Of a stretch of DNA of 64,000 bases, positions 26,001-35,063 are shown piece by piece; position 1 is the first letter of the stretch, and every line of letters begins with the position of its first letter. Where the stretch lies: contig OZ244910.1 in assembly GCA_965221735.1 (NCBI GenBank), positions 1,736,001 through 1,800,000 on the forward strand. Reading direction: 5' to 3'. The notes beneath the pieces were generated by a model that saw nothing but the letters and a program-made list of their open reading frames with translations, searched no databases and was not told where the DNA came from. A program made the position numbers and the translations under genes. Source of the DNA: UBA2991 sp965221735. GTDB taxonomy: Bacteria > Chloroflexota > Dehalococcoidia > Tepidiformales > Tepidiformaceae.

Positions 26001-27012
26001 ACCGGCCACCCCGACCGCCACCGAACCGGAACCGCAGCCGGCAGAGGCCGTCACGGAGGATCCCGCCGTCTGGGTGCGGAAGGACCTGCTCGACACGGAC
26101 ACCCTCTCGGCCGAGGAGATCGACCTCGTGCTGGAGACGGCGGACGCGATGGCGGAGGTGCGGGAGCGGCCGGTGGGGCGGGTCGCGACGCTGCGGGGGA
26201 CGACGGTCGTGACCCTCTTCTACGAGAACAGCACGCGCACACGCGCCAGCTTCGAGATCGCGGCGAAGGCGATGGGCGCCGACGTCATCAATTTGGCGGC
26301 GACGGGTAGCAGCGTGGGCAAGGGCGAGTCGCTGGTCGACACGGTGCGCACAATCGAGGCGGTGGGGGCGGACATCGTGGTGATACGCCACGCGAGCTCG
26401 GGGGCGGCGGCGCTGGCGGCGCGACACACGAGCGCGGGCGTCGTGAACGGCGGCGACGGGTCGCACGCCCACCCGACGCAGGCATTGCTCGACCTGTACA
26501 CGATGCGGCGGCACGTGGGCAAGCTGGAGGGGCGAAAGGTCGTCATCGTGGGCGACATCCTGCACAGCCGCGTGGCGCGCTCGAACCTGTGGGCGCTGCG
26601 GGCGGCGGGGGCGCAGGTGACCCTCTGCGGCCCGGCGACGCTGCTGCCGCGGTCGCTGGGCTCGCTGCCGGGGTACGAGGGGCCGGGGGGCTGCGAGGTC
26701 ACGACGGACCTCGAGGGGGCGCTGACGGGGGCGGACGTGGTGATGGCGCTCCGCCTCCAGCGGGAGCGGCAGGACCAGGGTCTGCTGCCCTCCCTGCGCG
26801 AGTACATCCGGCAGTACCAGGTCACGGAGGAGCGGCTGGCGCGGGCGAATCCGGGGGCGCTGGTGATGCACCCCGGCCCGATGAACGAGGGCGTCGAGAT
26901 CGCGCCGGAAGTGGCACACGGGCTGCGCTCGGTGGTCGAAGAGCAGGTCACGAACGGGGTGGCGGTGCGCATGGCCATCCTCTACCTGATGGCGACAGCG
27001 AGGCGACGATGA
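25987..27012 (+). CDS. pyrB: aspartate carbamoyltransferase, catalytic chain
   Basis: ATCase joins carbamoyl phosphate and aspartate in the second pyrimidine step. The 341-residue protein has the carbamoyl-phosphate motif STRTR at 82-86, the HPTQ motif in GDGSHAHPTQALLDL, and the late HPGPMNEGVE loop. It carries an extra ~25-residue Pro/Glu-rich N-terminus. No pyrI regulatory chain is adjacent, so a catalytic trimer without pyrI is likely. The start overlaps pyrR; the stop overlaps pyrC as ATGA. Confidence 0.95.
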   Translation: MVSIEPATPTATEPEPQPAEAVTEDPAVWVRKDLLDTDTLSAEEIDLVLETADAMAEVRERPVGRVATLRGTTVVTLFYENSTRTRASFEIAAKAMGADVINLAATGSSVGKGESLVDTVRTIEAVGADIVVIRHASSGAAALAARHTSAGVVNGGDGSHAHPTQALLDLYTMRRHVGKLEGRKVVIVGDILHSRVARSNLWALRAAGAQVTLCGPATLLPRSLGSLPGYEGPGGCEVTTDLEGALTGADVVMALRLQRERQDQGLLPSLREYIRQYQVTEERLARANPGALVMHPGPMNEGVEIAPEVAHGLRSVVEEQVTNGVAVRMAILYLMATARRR

Positions 27013-28331
27013 ACAGACTGCTGATACGAGGCGGACGGCTCATCGACCCGGCGACGGGTCGCGACGAGCAGGGCGACGTGCTTGTCGAGAACGGACGCGT
27101 GCGCGCGACCGGCGGAAGCCTGTCCGCGGACGGGGCGGAGGTGGTGGACGCGGCGGGGTGCATCGTGACGCCGGGGTTCATCGACCTGCACGCGCACCTG
27201 CGCGAACCCGGCTTCGAGCAGAAAGGCACGCTCGCGACGGAGACGGAGGCGGCGCTGCGAGGCGGCTTCACGACCGTCTGCGCGATGCCGAACACGGAGC
27301 CGGCGCCGGACAGCGCGCCGGCGGTCGAGGGGTTCCTGAAGTTGGTGGCGCAGAACGCGCGCGTTCGGGTGCTGCCCGTGGGGTCGACGACGGTGGGGCG
27401 GGCCGGGGAGCGGCTGGCGGCGCTGAGCGAGCTGGCGGAGTCGGGGTGCGTGGCGGTGAGCGACGACGGCGGGCCGGTCATCGGCGGCAACCTCATGCGG
27501 AACGCGCTCATGCTGGCGGAGGCGCTGGGGCTTGTGGTGGCGGAGCACTGCGACGAGCCCTCGTTGAGCCGGGACGGCTCGATGCACGAGGGCGCGGTGA
27601 GCGAGCGGCTCGGCCTGGCGGGGCAGCCGACAGCCGCCGAGACGGCCGCGATAGCCCGAAACATCGAACTCTGCGAGCTTACGCGCGGACGGCTGCACAT
27701 CATGCACGTGACGACGGCGAGGGGCGTTGAGATGGTCGAGCGGGCGAAGGAGCGCGGGCTGCCGGTGACGTGCGAGGTCACCCCGAGCCACCTCTTCCTG
27801 ACGGACGAGGCGGTGGCGGGGAGCGACCCTACTCCCGCCTACAACACCTCGGCCAAGGTCAACCCGCCGCTGCGCACGGAGGCGGACCGGCTGGCGCTGC
27901 TCGCGGGCGTGAACTCGGGCGTGATCGACGCGATCGCGACGGACCACGCGCCGCACGCGCCGGAGGAGAAGCTGTGGGAGTTCGACCGCGCGCCGTTCGG
28001 CATCAGCTGCGTCGAGACCGCCCTCGCGACGGTGACGACGCTCGTGGCGCGGGGCGAGCTGGAGCTGGGCGCAGCGCTGCGGGCGCTGACGCAGGGTCCG
28101 GTGGAGACGTTCTCGCTCAGCGAGCACATTTCCGGAATCGGGACGCTCGCGGTGGGGGCGCCCGGCGACGTGACCGTGTTCGACCCCGAGGAGCGCTGGA
28201 CCATCGACCCGGCGACGTTCGCCTCGAAGGGGAAGAACACGCCGCTCGCGGGGCTCGAACTGCGGGGCCGGGTGCGGGCGGTGGCGGTCGGAGGCGAGCT
28301 GCGCAATGCGGTGGAGGCGGCGCATGTCTAG
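27009..28331 (+). CDS. pyrC: dihydroorotase
   Basis: Dihydroorotase closes carbamoyl aspartate to dihydroorotate. The 440-residue length and motifs fit the class I bacterial enzyme: the zinc motif DLHAHLREPG (H61, H63), D152 in VAVSDDGG as bridging acid, and the catalytic ATDHAPHAPEEK. The ATG overlaps the pyrB stop (ATGA), which excludes a much longer frame to the left. It overlaps carA by eight bases. Confidence 0.95.
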   Translation: MNRLLIRGGRLIDPATGRDEQGDVLVENGRVRATGGSLSADGAEVVDAAGCIVTPGFIDLHAHLREPGFEQKGTLATETEAALRGGFTTVCAMPNTEPAPDSAPAVEGFLKLVAQNARVRVLPVGSTTVGRAGERLAALSELAESGCVAVSDDGGPVIGGNLMRNALMLAEALGLVVAEHCDEPSLSRDGSMHEGAVSERLGLAGQPTAAETAAIARNIELCELTRGRLHIMHVTTARGVEMVERAKERGLPVTCEVTPSHLFLTDEAVAGSDPTPAYNTSAKVNPPLRTEADRLALLAGVNSGVIDAIATDHAPHAPEEKLWEFDRAPFGISCVETALATVTTLVARGELELGAALRALTQGPVETFSLSEHISGIGTLAVGAPGDVTVFDPEERWTIDPATFASKGKNTPLAGLELRGRVRAVAVGGELRNAVEAAHV

Positions 28332-29490
28332 CGCGAGGCTGGTGCTCGCCGACGGGAGCGTGTTCGAGGGCCGCGCGGTGGGCGCGATCGGGTCGGTGGG
28401 CGGCGAGGTGGTGTTCAACACGTCGATGACGGGCTACCAGGAGATGCTGACGGACCCCTCCTACGCGGGGCAGCTGCTCACGCTGACCTACCCGATGATC
28501 GGGAACTACGGCGTCGACACGGCCGTGGAGGAGTCGGGGCAGATCCAGCCGCGGGGGCTGATCGTGCGCGAGGTGGCGCCGGTTTCGAGCCATCCGCTCT
28601 CGACCAGCGACCTCGCGACGTTCCTGGCCGAGCGGGAGGTCGTCGCCATCGACGGCGTGGACACGCGCGCGATCACGCGGCGCATCCGGCGCCACGGCGT
28701 CATGCTGGGGGTGATCACGGACGAACCGGCAGCGGAGGCGCTGGAGCGCGTCCGCGCGCTGCCCGGGTACGACGGCATCGACTGGGCGTCGCAGGTTTCG
28801 ACGGACCAGCAGTACGGCTGGGAGCCGTTCGCGGAGAAGCACAAGCTCCGGCCGGCGATGGAGTCACGGGCGAACAAGGCCATGGTTAAGCCCGCGAATT
28901 CAGGGGCGTCGGGGCGGCCGAAGCGAGTGGCGCTCATCGACGGCGGGGTGAAGCGCAACATCATGCGCTCGCTCGTCGCGCGGAACTGCGAAGTGACCGT
29001 TCTACCCATCGACGCGAGCTCGGAGGACGTGCTCGCGCTCAGGCCCGACGGCGTGCTGTGGTCGCCGGGGCCGGGCGACCCGCAGGTGCAGAACGCGCAG
29101 GTCGAGGAGACGCGCAAGCTGATCGGGACGGTTCCGCTGTTCGGCATCTGCCTGGGGCACCAGGTGATCGCGCGGGCGCTGGGGGCGGGCACGTTCAAGC
29201 TGCCGTTCGGGCACCGGGGCGGGAACCATCCCGTTCGCGACGAGCGGACAGGCACGGTGACGATCACGGCGCAGAACCACGGCTACGCCGTCGACCCCGA
29301 GGGGCTGGCGGCTACGGCGGAGGTCAGCCACGTGAACCTGAACGACGGCACGGTCGAAGGGCTCACCATGCGCGACGAGCCGGTGATGACGATCCAGTAC
29401 CACTCGGAGGCGAGCCCGGGGCCGCTCGACAGCATGGGGATGTTCGACCGCTTCGTACAGATGATGGATTCGGCGGGAGGCAGGCAATGA
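28324..29490 (+). CDS. carA: carbamoyl-phosphate synthase small subunit
   Basis: CarA is the glutaminase subunit that supplies ammonia to CarB. At 388 residues it has normal length. The class I amidotransferase nucleophile is in GICLGHQ, the catalytic His/Glu are in QYHSEASPGP, and the N-terminal family block is VFNTSMTGYQEMLTDPSY. The start is the ATG after GGAGGCGG, inside the end of pyrC. The stop overlaps the next gene (ATGA). The carA and carB genes are separated by two extra genes. Confidence 0.95.
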   Translation: MSSARLVLADGSVFEGRAVGAIGSVGGEVVFNTSMTGYQEMLTDPSYAGQLLTLTYPMIGNYGVDTAVEESGQIQPRGLIVREVAPVSSHPLSTSDLATFLAEREVVAIDGVDTRAITRRIRRHGVMLGVITDEPAAEALERVRALPGYDGIDWASQVSTDQQYGWEPFAEKHKLRPAMESRANKAMVKPANSGASGRPKRVALIDGGVKRNIMRSLVARNCEVTVLPIDASSEDVLALRPDGVLWSPGPGDPQVQNAQVEETRKLIGTVPLFGICLGHQVIARALGAGTFKLPFGHRGGNHPVRDERTGTVTITAQNHGYAVDPEGLAATAEVSHVNLNDGTVEGLTMRDEPVMTIQYHSEASPGPLDSMGMFDRFVQMMDSAGGRQ

Positions 29491-29939
29491 CGCGCACGAC
29501 AGCGATGCGCCAGGCAACCACGGACGACGCGGCAGCGGTGGCTTCGATCGCGCATGCCCTTCGCGAGGAGGCGAACACGAGCCTTCCACCCGACCTCGAC
29601 ACCGAGATGGCGCGTGGCTGGCTGACGCGCATCGGGGAGCACGGGGCGGCGGCGATTGCGCTGGACGGGTCGATCCCGGTCGCCTTCGGGATGGTCGAGG
29701 CGAGCCCCGATGAGCCGGAAACGGCGGAGCTCGGGGTCTGGGTGCTGCCAGACCACCGACAGCGGGGCATCGCCACGCAGCTCGCGGAGGAGCTGCTGGC
29801 GCTCGCGCGCGAGCGCGGGCTGCGTCGTATCCGCGGGCGGCTGCCGGAAGGCAACGAGCCCGCTCTCAGCTTTCTCTCATCCATCGGGGGGATGGTTCCC
29901 CTGCGCAACCCCGACATGACGTTCGAGCTGCCCCTCTAG
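29487..29939 (+). CDS. GNAT-family N-acetyltransferase
   Basis: This 150-residue acetyltransferase has the acetyl-CoA-binding signature LGVWVLPDHRQRGIATQLAEELLALARERG, the Q/RxxGxG/A-type loop being RQRGIA. The substrate is unknown. It lies inside the pyr operon, joined to carA by an ATGA overlap and directly followed by the small membrane gene, so it is co-transcribed with carbamoyl-phosphate synthase. It may be an operon passenger or may acetylate a pathway enzyme; nothing here decides. Confidence 0.82.
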   Translation: MTRTTAMRQATTDDAAAVASIAHALREEANTSLPPDLDTEMARGWLTRIGEHGAAAIALDGSIPVAFGMVEASPDEPETAELGVWVLPDHRQRGIATQLAEELLALARERGLRRIRGRLPEGNEPALSFLSSIGGMVPLRNPDMTFELPL

Positions 29940-30419
29940 ATGACAACGATGACGACACCGCGACGCCCCCTGCCGCCACGCGCCCGTGGCGGCGCCATCC
30001 GCCGCGACGCGACGCCTCAGGCCGCGAGCTGGACGGACGTGCTCATCGCGCTGGCCGCGACGGCACTCGCGATGGCCGTGTTCGTGCTCGTCGCGACGTT
30101 CGCGGGCGAGAACGTGGCCGGGGACGAGGCGGGGCGGTTCTGGGCGCTGCTGTTCGCGGCGGGGCTCGGCTTGTCGGGGCTGTTCCTGGGGATGCTGGGG
30201 CTGGTGCTGCAGGGCGAAGGGGCTCGCGAGCGAGGCCGCTACCTGGTTCCGGTCGCAACCGGTATCGCGACGGGGGCGATCGTGGGGGCGCTGGTGCTGG
30301 ACGGAGCGAGCCGCGGAGCGGTGCTGGCGCCGCTGCTGCTGCTCCTGCTCGCGACACCACCATTGCGGGAAGGGCTGGGGTGGCTCATGCGGCGCGGGAC
30401 CGGAGGGAGGGCGCGATGA
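29940..30419 (+). CDS. four-helix membrane protein in pyr operon
   Basis: This 159-residue protein of unknown function has a basic, proline-rich N-terminus followed by four predicted membrane helices (VLIALAATALAMAVFVLVATF; ALLFAAGLGLSGLFLGMLGLV; ATGIATGAIVGALVL; LLLLLLATPPL). It starts on the base after the GNAT stop and overlaps the carB start (ATGA). Spacing shows it belongs to the operon. Composition is like the neighbours. Confidence 0.7.
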   Translation: MTTMTTPRRPLPPRARGGAIRRDATPQAASWTDVLIALAATALAMAVFVLVATFAGENVAGDEAGRFWALLFAAGLGLSGLFLGMLGLVLQGEGARERGRYLVPVATGIATGAIVGALVLDGASRGAVLAPLLLLLLATPPLREGLGWLMRRGTGGRAR

Positions 30420-33400
30420 CGAAGCCGGAGAGCGTCCTCATCATCGGGTCCGGGGCGATCGTCATCGGGCAGGCGGCGGAGTTCGACTACGCCGGCACGC
30501 AGGCCTGCAAGGCCGTGCGCGAGGAGGGGGTGCGCAGCATCCTCGTGAACTCGAACCCGGCGACGATCATGACCGACCTCGACGTGGCCGACGCCGTCTA
30601 CATCGAGCCGCTCACGGTGCCGACGATCGAGCGCATCATCGCGCGGGAGCGGCCGGACGGCCTGCTGCCGACGCTCGGGGGACAGACGGGCCTCAACCTC
30701 GCGGTGGACCTCGCGAACGCGGGGATCCTCGAGAAGTACGACGTGAAGCTGCTGGGCACGCCGCTGGAGTCGATCCGGCGGGCGGAGGACCGGGAGCTGT
30801 TCAACGACCTGCTGGCGAAGATCGGCGAGCCCGTGCTCGAGAGCGAGCCCTGCGAGACGGTCGAGGCGTGCGAGGCGGCGGCGGAGCGGATCGGGCTGCC
30901 GGTCGTCATCCGGCCCGCGTACACGCTCGGCGGCACGGGCGGGGGCATCGCCTTCACGCCCGAGGAGCTGCGCACGATTGCGACGAGCGGGCTGTCCGCG
31001 AGCCCGATCACGCAGGTGCTGATCGAGCGGTACCTCGGGGGCTGGAAAGAGGTCGAGTACGAGGTGATGCGGGACGGCGCGGGCAACTGCGTGACGATCT
31101 GCAACATGGAGAACCTCGACCCGATGGGCGTCCATACGGGCGATTCGATCGTCGTGGCGCCCTCGCAGACGCTGACGGACAAGGACTACCAGATGCTGCG
31201 CTCGGCGGCGCTGCGCATCATCGACGAGCTCGGCATCGAGGGCGGCTGCAACATCCAGTTCTCAATGGCGCCGCGCAAGGACGTGCGCGACTGGGAGGGC
31301 GACCCGAACGAGCCGCTTCCCTATTTCGTGATCGAGGTCAACCCGCGCGTCTCGCGCTCCTCGGCGCTGGCCTCGAAGGCGACGGGGTACCCGATCGCGC
31401 GGGTGGCAGCGAAGATCGCCTGCGGCAAGACGCTCGACGAGATCCCGAACGCGGTCACGCAGCGCACGACGGCGGCGTTCGAGCCGGCGCTCGATTACTG
31501 CGTCGTCAAGATTCCGCGCTGGCCGTTCGACAAGTTCGCCCTGGGCGACCGGGGTCTGGGCACGCAGATGAAGGCGACCGGCGAGGTGATGGCGATCGAC
31601 CGCACCTTCGAGGGGGCGCTGAACAAGGCGGTGCGCTCGCTCGAGTTCGGACGGCGGACGCTGCTCTGGGAGGATCCCGCCTGGCGCGATGCGAAGGCGA
31701 TCAACCTGAGCGCTACGGACACCCGGCTCTGGGCGCTGATGGCGGCGCTGCGGCGGGACATGCCGATCGCCGACCTCGCGACGGAGACGGGCGTCGACCC
31801 GTGGTTCCTGGAACGGCTGCAGCGGATCGTGGCGGTCGAGCGGCGGCTGCTCTCGGAGCCGCTCGACGGCGAGCTGCTACTGGAAGCGAAGCAGATGGGG
31901 TTCAGCGACGAGATGGTGGGGCAACTCGCCGACCGGCTGGCGGAGCACGTGCGGGAGCTACGCCTCCAGCTCGGGATGCGGCCCGTCTACAAGATGGTCG
32001 ACACCTGCGCGGCCGAGTTCGATGCGTTCACGCCGTACTTCTATTCGACCTACGAGCAGGAGAACGAAGCGACGCCGGAGCCGGGCGTCTCGACGGTGGT
32101 GCTGGGGAGCGGACCGATCCGCATCGGGCAGGGAATCGAGTTCGACTACGCGAGCGTTCACGCCGCCTGGGCGCTCCAGGACGCGGGCCGTCGCGCCATT
32201 CTCGTGAACTCGAACCCGGAGACGGTCTCGACGGACTTCGACACGAGCGACCGGCTCTACTTCGAACCGCTGGACGAGGAGGCGGTTCGCAACATCCTCG
32301 AGAACGAGGCGGGGGAGACAGGGGAGACGCCGACCAGCATCGTGCAGTTCGGGGGGCAGACGGCGGTGAACCTGGCGGAACCGCTCTGGCGCGCGGGGCA
32401 GGGGATCATCGGGTCGAGCGCGGAGGCGATCGACACGGCCGAGGACCGCGAGCTGTTCGAGCGGTTCCTGCAGAACCTCGGCATTCCCCAGCCTCCGGGG
32501 GCGGCGGTGCGCACGCTGGAGGAGGGGCTGAAGACGGCGCAGACGATCGGCTACCCGGTGCTCGTGCGGCCCTCGTACGTGCTCGGGGGGCGGGCGATGG
32601 AGATCGTGCAGAACCCGCGCGAGATGGTCGGGTTCCTGGCGCAGGCGGCGGAGGCGGCGGAGGGGCGGCCGATCCTGATCGACAAGTACCTGGAGGGCCG
32701 GGAGGTGGAGGTGGACGCGATCTGCGACGGCGAGCGCGTCCTCATCCCCGGGATCATGGAGCACATCGAGCGGGCCGGGGTGCACTCGGGCGACTCGATG
32801 GCGGTCTACCCGCCGGTCCACCTCGACGACGAGGAGCGGGAGACGATCTGTCGCCACACAGAGCAAATCGTGCTCGGCATGGGCGCCATCGGGCTCACGA
32901 ACATCCAGTACGTGGTGCTCCCGCGGGACGCTTCGGGCCAGCCGCAGGTGTACGTGATCGAGGTGAACCCTCGGGCGAGCCGCACGGTGCCGTTTATCTC
33001 GAAAGTGACCGGCGTGCCGATGGTGCAGCTGGCGGTTCGGGCGATGTGCGGCGAGTCGCTGGAGAGCCAGGGATACGAAGGCGGCCTCTGGCCGGAGAAG
33101 AACCTCGTGGCGGTGAAAGCGCCGGTCTTCTCGATGTCGAAGCTGGCGGAGGTCGATACGTACCTCGGGCCGGAGATGAAGAGCACGGGCGAGGTGATGG
33201 GCATCGACAGCGCCTACGAACCGGCGCTGGCGAAGGCGCTCCTCGCCTCGGACCTGGCCGTGGAGCCCGGCACGCCGGTGCTCCTCTCCCTGAGCGACCG
33301 GACGAAGGCGGAGGCGCTGCCGCTCGTGCACGCGCTGCATGACGCAGGCTGCGACCTCTACGCCACGGAGGGCACGGGGGCGATGTTGGACGCACTCGGC

Positions 33401-33670
33401 ATCCCTTCGACGGTGGTGACGAAGGTGCTGAGCGGCACCCACCCGAACGTGGTGGACGTGATCGAGGACGGCACCGTTCGCTGCGTGCTGAACACGCCGG
33501 AGGGACGCCTGACGGGATCGCTCCGGGACGGCTTCCACATCCGGCGGGCAGCGGCGGAGAAGCGCATCCCCTGCTTCACATCGATCGACACGGCGCGGGC
33601 GGCCATCGAGACGATGCGCGGGACCGTGACGCCGGAGGTCGCGCGGCTGGACGAGTACGTGGCGCGATGA
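30416..33670 (+). CDS. carB: carbamoyl-phosphate synthase large subunit
   Basis: CarB makes carbamoyl phosphate from bicarbonate, ammonia and two ATP. The 1,084-residue chain shows both ATP-grasp halves (SVLIIGSGAIVIGQAAEFDYAG at the start and VVLGSGPIRIGQGIEFDYAS near 560) and a C-terminal methylglyoxal-synthase-like allosteric domain from about 940. The Met of MTKPESV is chosen because it overlaps the preceding stop (ATGA); an upstream ATG would add 12 unlike residues. The stop overlaps pyrK. Confidence 0.96.
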   Translation: MTKPESVLIIGSGAIVIGQAAEFDYAGTQACKAVREEGVRSILVNSNPATIMTDLDVADAVYIEPLTVPTIERIIARERPDGLLPTLGGQTGLNLAVDLANAGILEKYDVKLLGTPLESIRRAEDRELFNDLLAKIGEPVLESEPCETVEACEAAAERIGLPVVIRPAYTLGGTGGGIAFTPEELRTIATSGLSASPITQVLIERYLGGWKEVEYEVMRDGAGNCVTICNMENLDPMGVHTGDSIVVAPSQTLTDKDYQMLRSAALRIIDELGIEGGCNIQFSMAPRKDVRDWEGDPNEPLPYFVIEVNPRVSRSSALASKATGYPIARVAAKIACGKTLDEIPNAVTQRTTAAFEPALDYCVVKIPRWPFDKFALGDRGLGTQMKATGEVMAIDRTFEGALNKAVRSLEFGRRTLLWEDPAWRDAKAINLSATDTRLWALMAALRRDMPIADLATETGVDPWFLERLQRIVAVERRLLSEPLDGELLLEAKQMGFSDEMVGQLADRLAEHVRELRLQLGMRPVYKMVDTCAAEFDAFTPYFYSTYEQENEATPEPGVSTVVLGSGPIRIGQGIEFDYASVHAAWALQDAGRRAILVNSNPETVSTDFDTSDRLYFEPLDEEAVRNILENEAGETGETPTSIVQFGGQTAVNLAEPLWRAGQGIIGSSAEAIDTAEDRELFERFLQNLGIPQPPGAAVRTLEEGLKTAQTIGYPVLVRPSYVLGGRAMEIVQNPREMVGFLAQAAEAAEGRPILIDKYLEGREVEVDAICDGERVLIPGIMEHIERAGVHSGDSMAVYPPVHLDDEERETICRHTEQIVLGMGAIGLTNIQYVVLPRDASGQPQVYVIEVNPRASRTVPFISKVTGVPMVQLAVRAMCGESLESQGYEGGLWPEKNLVAVKAPVFSMSKLAEVDTYLGPEMKSTGEVMGIDSAYEPALAKALLASDLAVEPGTPVLLSLSDRTKAEALPLVHALHDAGCDLYATEGTGAMLDALGIPSTVVTKVLSGTHPNVVDVIEDGTVRCVLNTPEGRLTGSLRDGFHIRRAAAEKRIPCFTSIDTARAAIETMRGTVTPEVARLDEYVAR

Positions 33671-34431
33671 TCCACGAAGAGGCGACGGTCCTCTCGAACG
33701 AGCCGTGCTACGAAGGCGGCTACGTCATCTGGCTCGATGCACCCAACCTGGCGGCGGCGGGACACGCACCCGGACAGTTCGTGATGGTGCGCTGCGCTCC
33801 CGAGGGCGGGGATCCCGAGTTCTCGCGGGCGTTCAGCTACCACCGGGCGGAGGAGGGGCGGATCGCGCTGCTCTACGCGGTCGCGGGGCGGGGGACGGCG
33901 TGGCTGGCGGCACGGCGTCGGGGGGACACGGTGTCGCTCTACGGCCCGCTGGGGAACGGCTTCCGGCTTCCCGGCGGCTCCGGGAACCTGCTGCTGGTGG
34001 CAGGAGGCGTGGGCGTCGCACCGATGGTCGACCTGGCCGAGGTGGCGCTGGCGCAAGGCCACCAGGTGACGGCGATAATGGGCGCGCGGACAGCCTCGCA
34101 GCTGCTGCCGGCCTCGGCCTGGCCGAGCGAGGTCGAGTACGTGGTGGTGACGGAAGACGGGTCGCAGGGGTTGCGGGGGCGGGTCACGGAACACCTCGAC
34201 GAGTACGTGGCGTGGTCGAGCAAGCTGTACGCGTGCGGTCCGAACCCGATGTTCGCGTCGATGGCGGAGGCGCTCCGGCAGAACGGCAGGCGGCAGACTC
34301 CGGAGATCCTGATGGAAGAGAACATGCCCTGCGGGTGGGGTCTCTGCTACGGGTGCGCGATCTTCACCCGGCACGGTGTTCGGCTGTGCTGCAAGGACGG
34401 GCCCCGCTTCAACCTGTTCGACGTTTTCTAG
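33667..34431 (+). CDS. pyrK: dihydroorotate dehydrogenase electron-transfer subunit
   Basis: PyrK passes electrons from dihydroorotate dehydrogenase to NAD through FAD and a [2Fe-2S] cluster. The 254-residue chain shows an FAD-binding part (RAFSYHRAEEGR), the NAD part (LLLVAGGVGVAPM) and the cluster cysteines C222, C227, C230 and C241/C242 (MPCGWGLCYGCAIF). It is the last gene of the operon. Its usual partner pyrD is not next to it nor anywhere in this window. Confidence 0.9.
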   Translation: MIHEEATVLSNEPCYEGGYVIWLDAPNLAAAGHAPGQFVMVRCAPEGGDPEFSRAFSYHRAEEGRIALLYAVAGRGTAWLAARRRGDTVSLYGPLGNGFRLPGGSGNLLLVAGGVGVAPMVDLAEVALAQGHQVTAIMGARTASQLLPASAWPSEVEYVVVTEDGSQGLRGRVTEHLDEYVAWSSKLYACGPNPMFASMAEALRQNGRRQTPEILMEENMPCGWGLCYGCAIFTRHGVRLCCKDGPRFNLFDVF

Positions 34432-34452
34432 ACGCGAACGGCACGTTTGGGG

Positions 34453-34482
34453 TTTACAAGCGCCTGGGGAATGCACTACACT
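34453..34482 (+). promoter_or_regulatory. promoter of the coiled-coil gene
   Basis: TTTACA at 34453-34458 and TACACT at 34477-34482 are spaced by 18 bases, close to sigma-70 consensus, and lie 26 bases before the next ATG. Confidence 0.55.
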
Positions 34483-34507
34483 CTTGCGGACAGCAAACGG
34501 TGCAGGG

Positions 34508-34915
34508 ATGGCAATGGCATCGGCGGAGCAGTCAGGCGAACCCCTGCGGGACTTCAGCAGCCCGGCAACGTGGGGCGATGTCGAACGGGTGCGGACCTCG
34601 CTGGAGACGAAGATCGACTCGGGCATTGCCGAAGTGAAAGTCCAGCTCAGCGAGGTTCAGGCACAGGTGGCGGAAGTGCGGACGGAGATGGCCAGGCTGG
34701 AGACACGGCTGGAGCGACGTATCGGCGGGCTGGAAGGGCAGCTTGAGACCCAAGGCAGCCAACTCAACAGCCGGATCGATGGACTCGAGGGTCGGGTGGA
34801 CACAGCGATCGCCGGGCTGGAGACGCGGCTACTCCGCTGGTCCGCTGGTCTCGCAGTGGCAGCCGGAGTCTCAGTCATTGGCTTCCTTGTCGGCATCCTC
34901 CAGACGGTTGACTGA
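34508..34915 (+). CDS. coiled-coil protein with C-terminal membrane helix
   Basis: This 135-residue protein is mostly one long heptad coiled coil (about residues 20-110; TSLETKIDSGIAEVKVQL onward, repeated RLExR elements), ending in a single membrane helix (AGLAVAAGVSVIGFLVGIL). The arrangement resembles DUF1640-type or tail-anchored coiled-coil proteins, function unknown. It has its own promoter-like elements after pyrK and precedes recA. The start follows GCAGGG; earlier in-frame Mets read through pyrK. Confidence 0.7.
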   Translation: MAMASAEQSGEPLRDFSSPATWGDVERVRTSLETKIDSGIAEVKVQLSEVQAQVAEVRTEMARLETRLERRIGGLEGQLETQGSQLNSRIDGLEGRVDTAIAGLETRLLRWSAGLAVAAGVSVIGFLVGILQTVD

Positions 34916-35004
34916 GGGGCGCGGCATGCCAGAAGCCACCACGGTGTTTGCGGGCGGTGTCGGACCCTCTCAGGGCTGACGGGCAGGTCGAAGCGGAACA
35001 GGGG

Positions 35005-35034
35005 TTGCGAACGGGTGTTCTAGTCCCTTACGAT
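35005..35034 (+). promoter_or_regulatory. recA promoter with LexA-type SOS box
   Basis: TTGCGA (35005-35010) and TACGAT (35029-35034) are spaced by 18 bases. Between and overlapping them, CGAACGGGTGTTCT (35008-35021) matches the Gram-positive SOS box CGAACRNRYGTTCG except for the last base. A LexA repressor there would cover the promoter. The recA ATG is 29 bases downstream. No lexA gene is in the window. Confidence 0.8.
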
Positions 35035-35063
35035 GGCGTCAACACGAGACGGGGAGCCCCACC

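Noticed and set aside
35008..35021. Proteobacterial LexA box
   Set aside because: The spacing GAAC-N4-GTTC fits the Gram-positive type and not CTGT-N8-ACAG.
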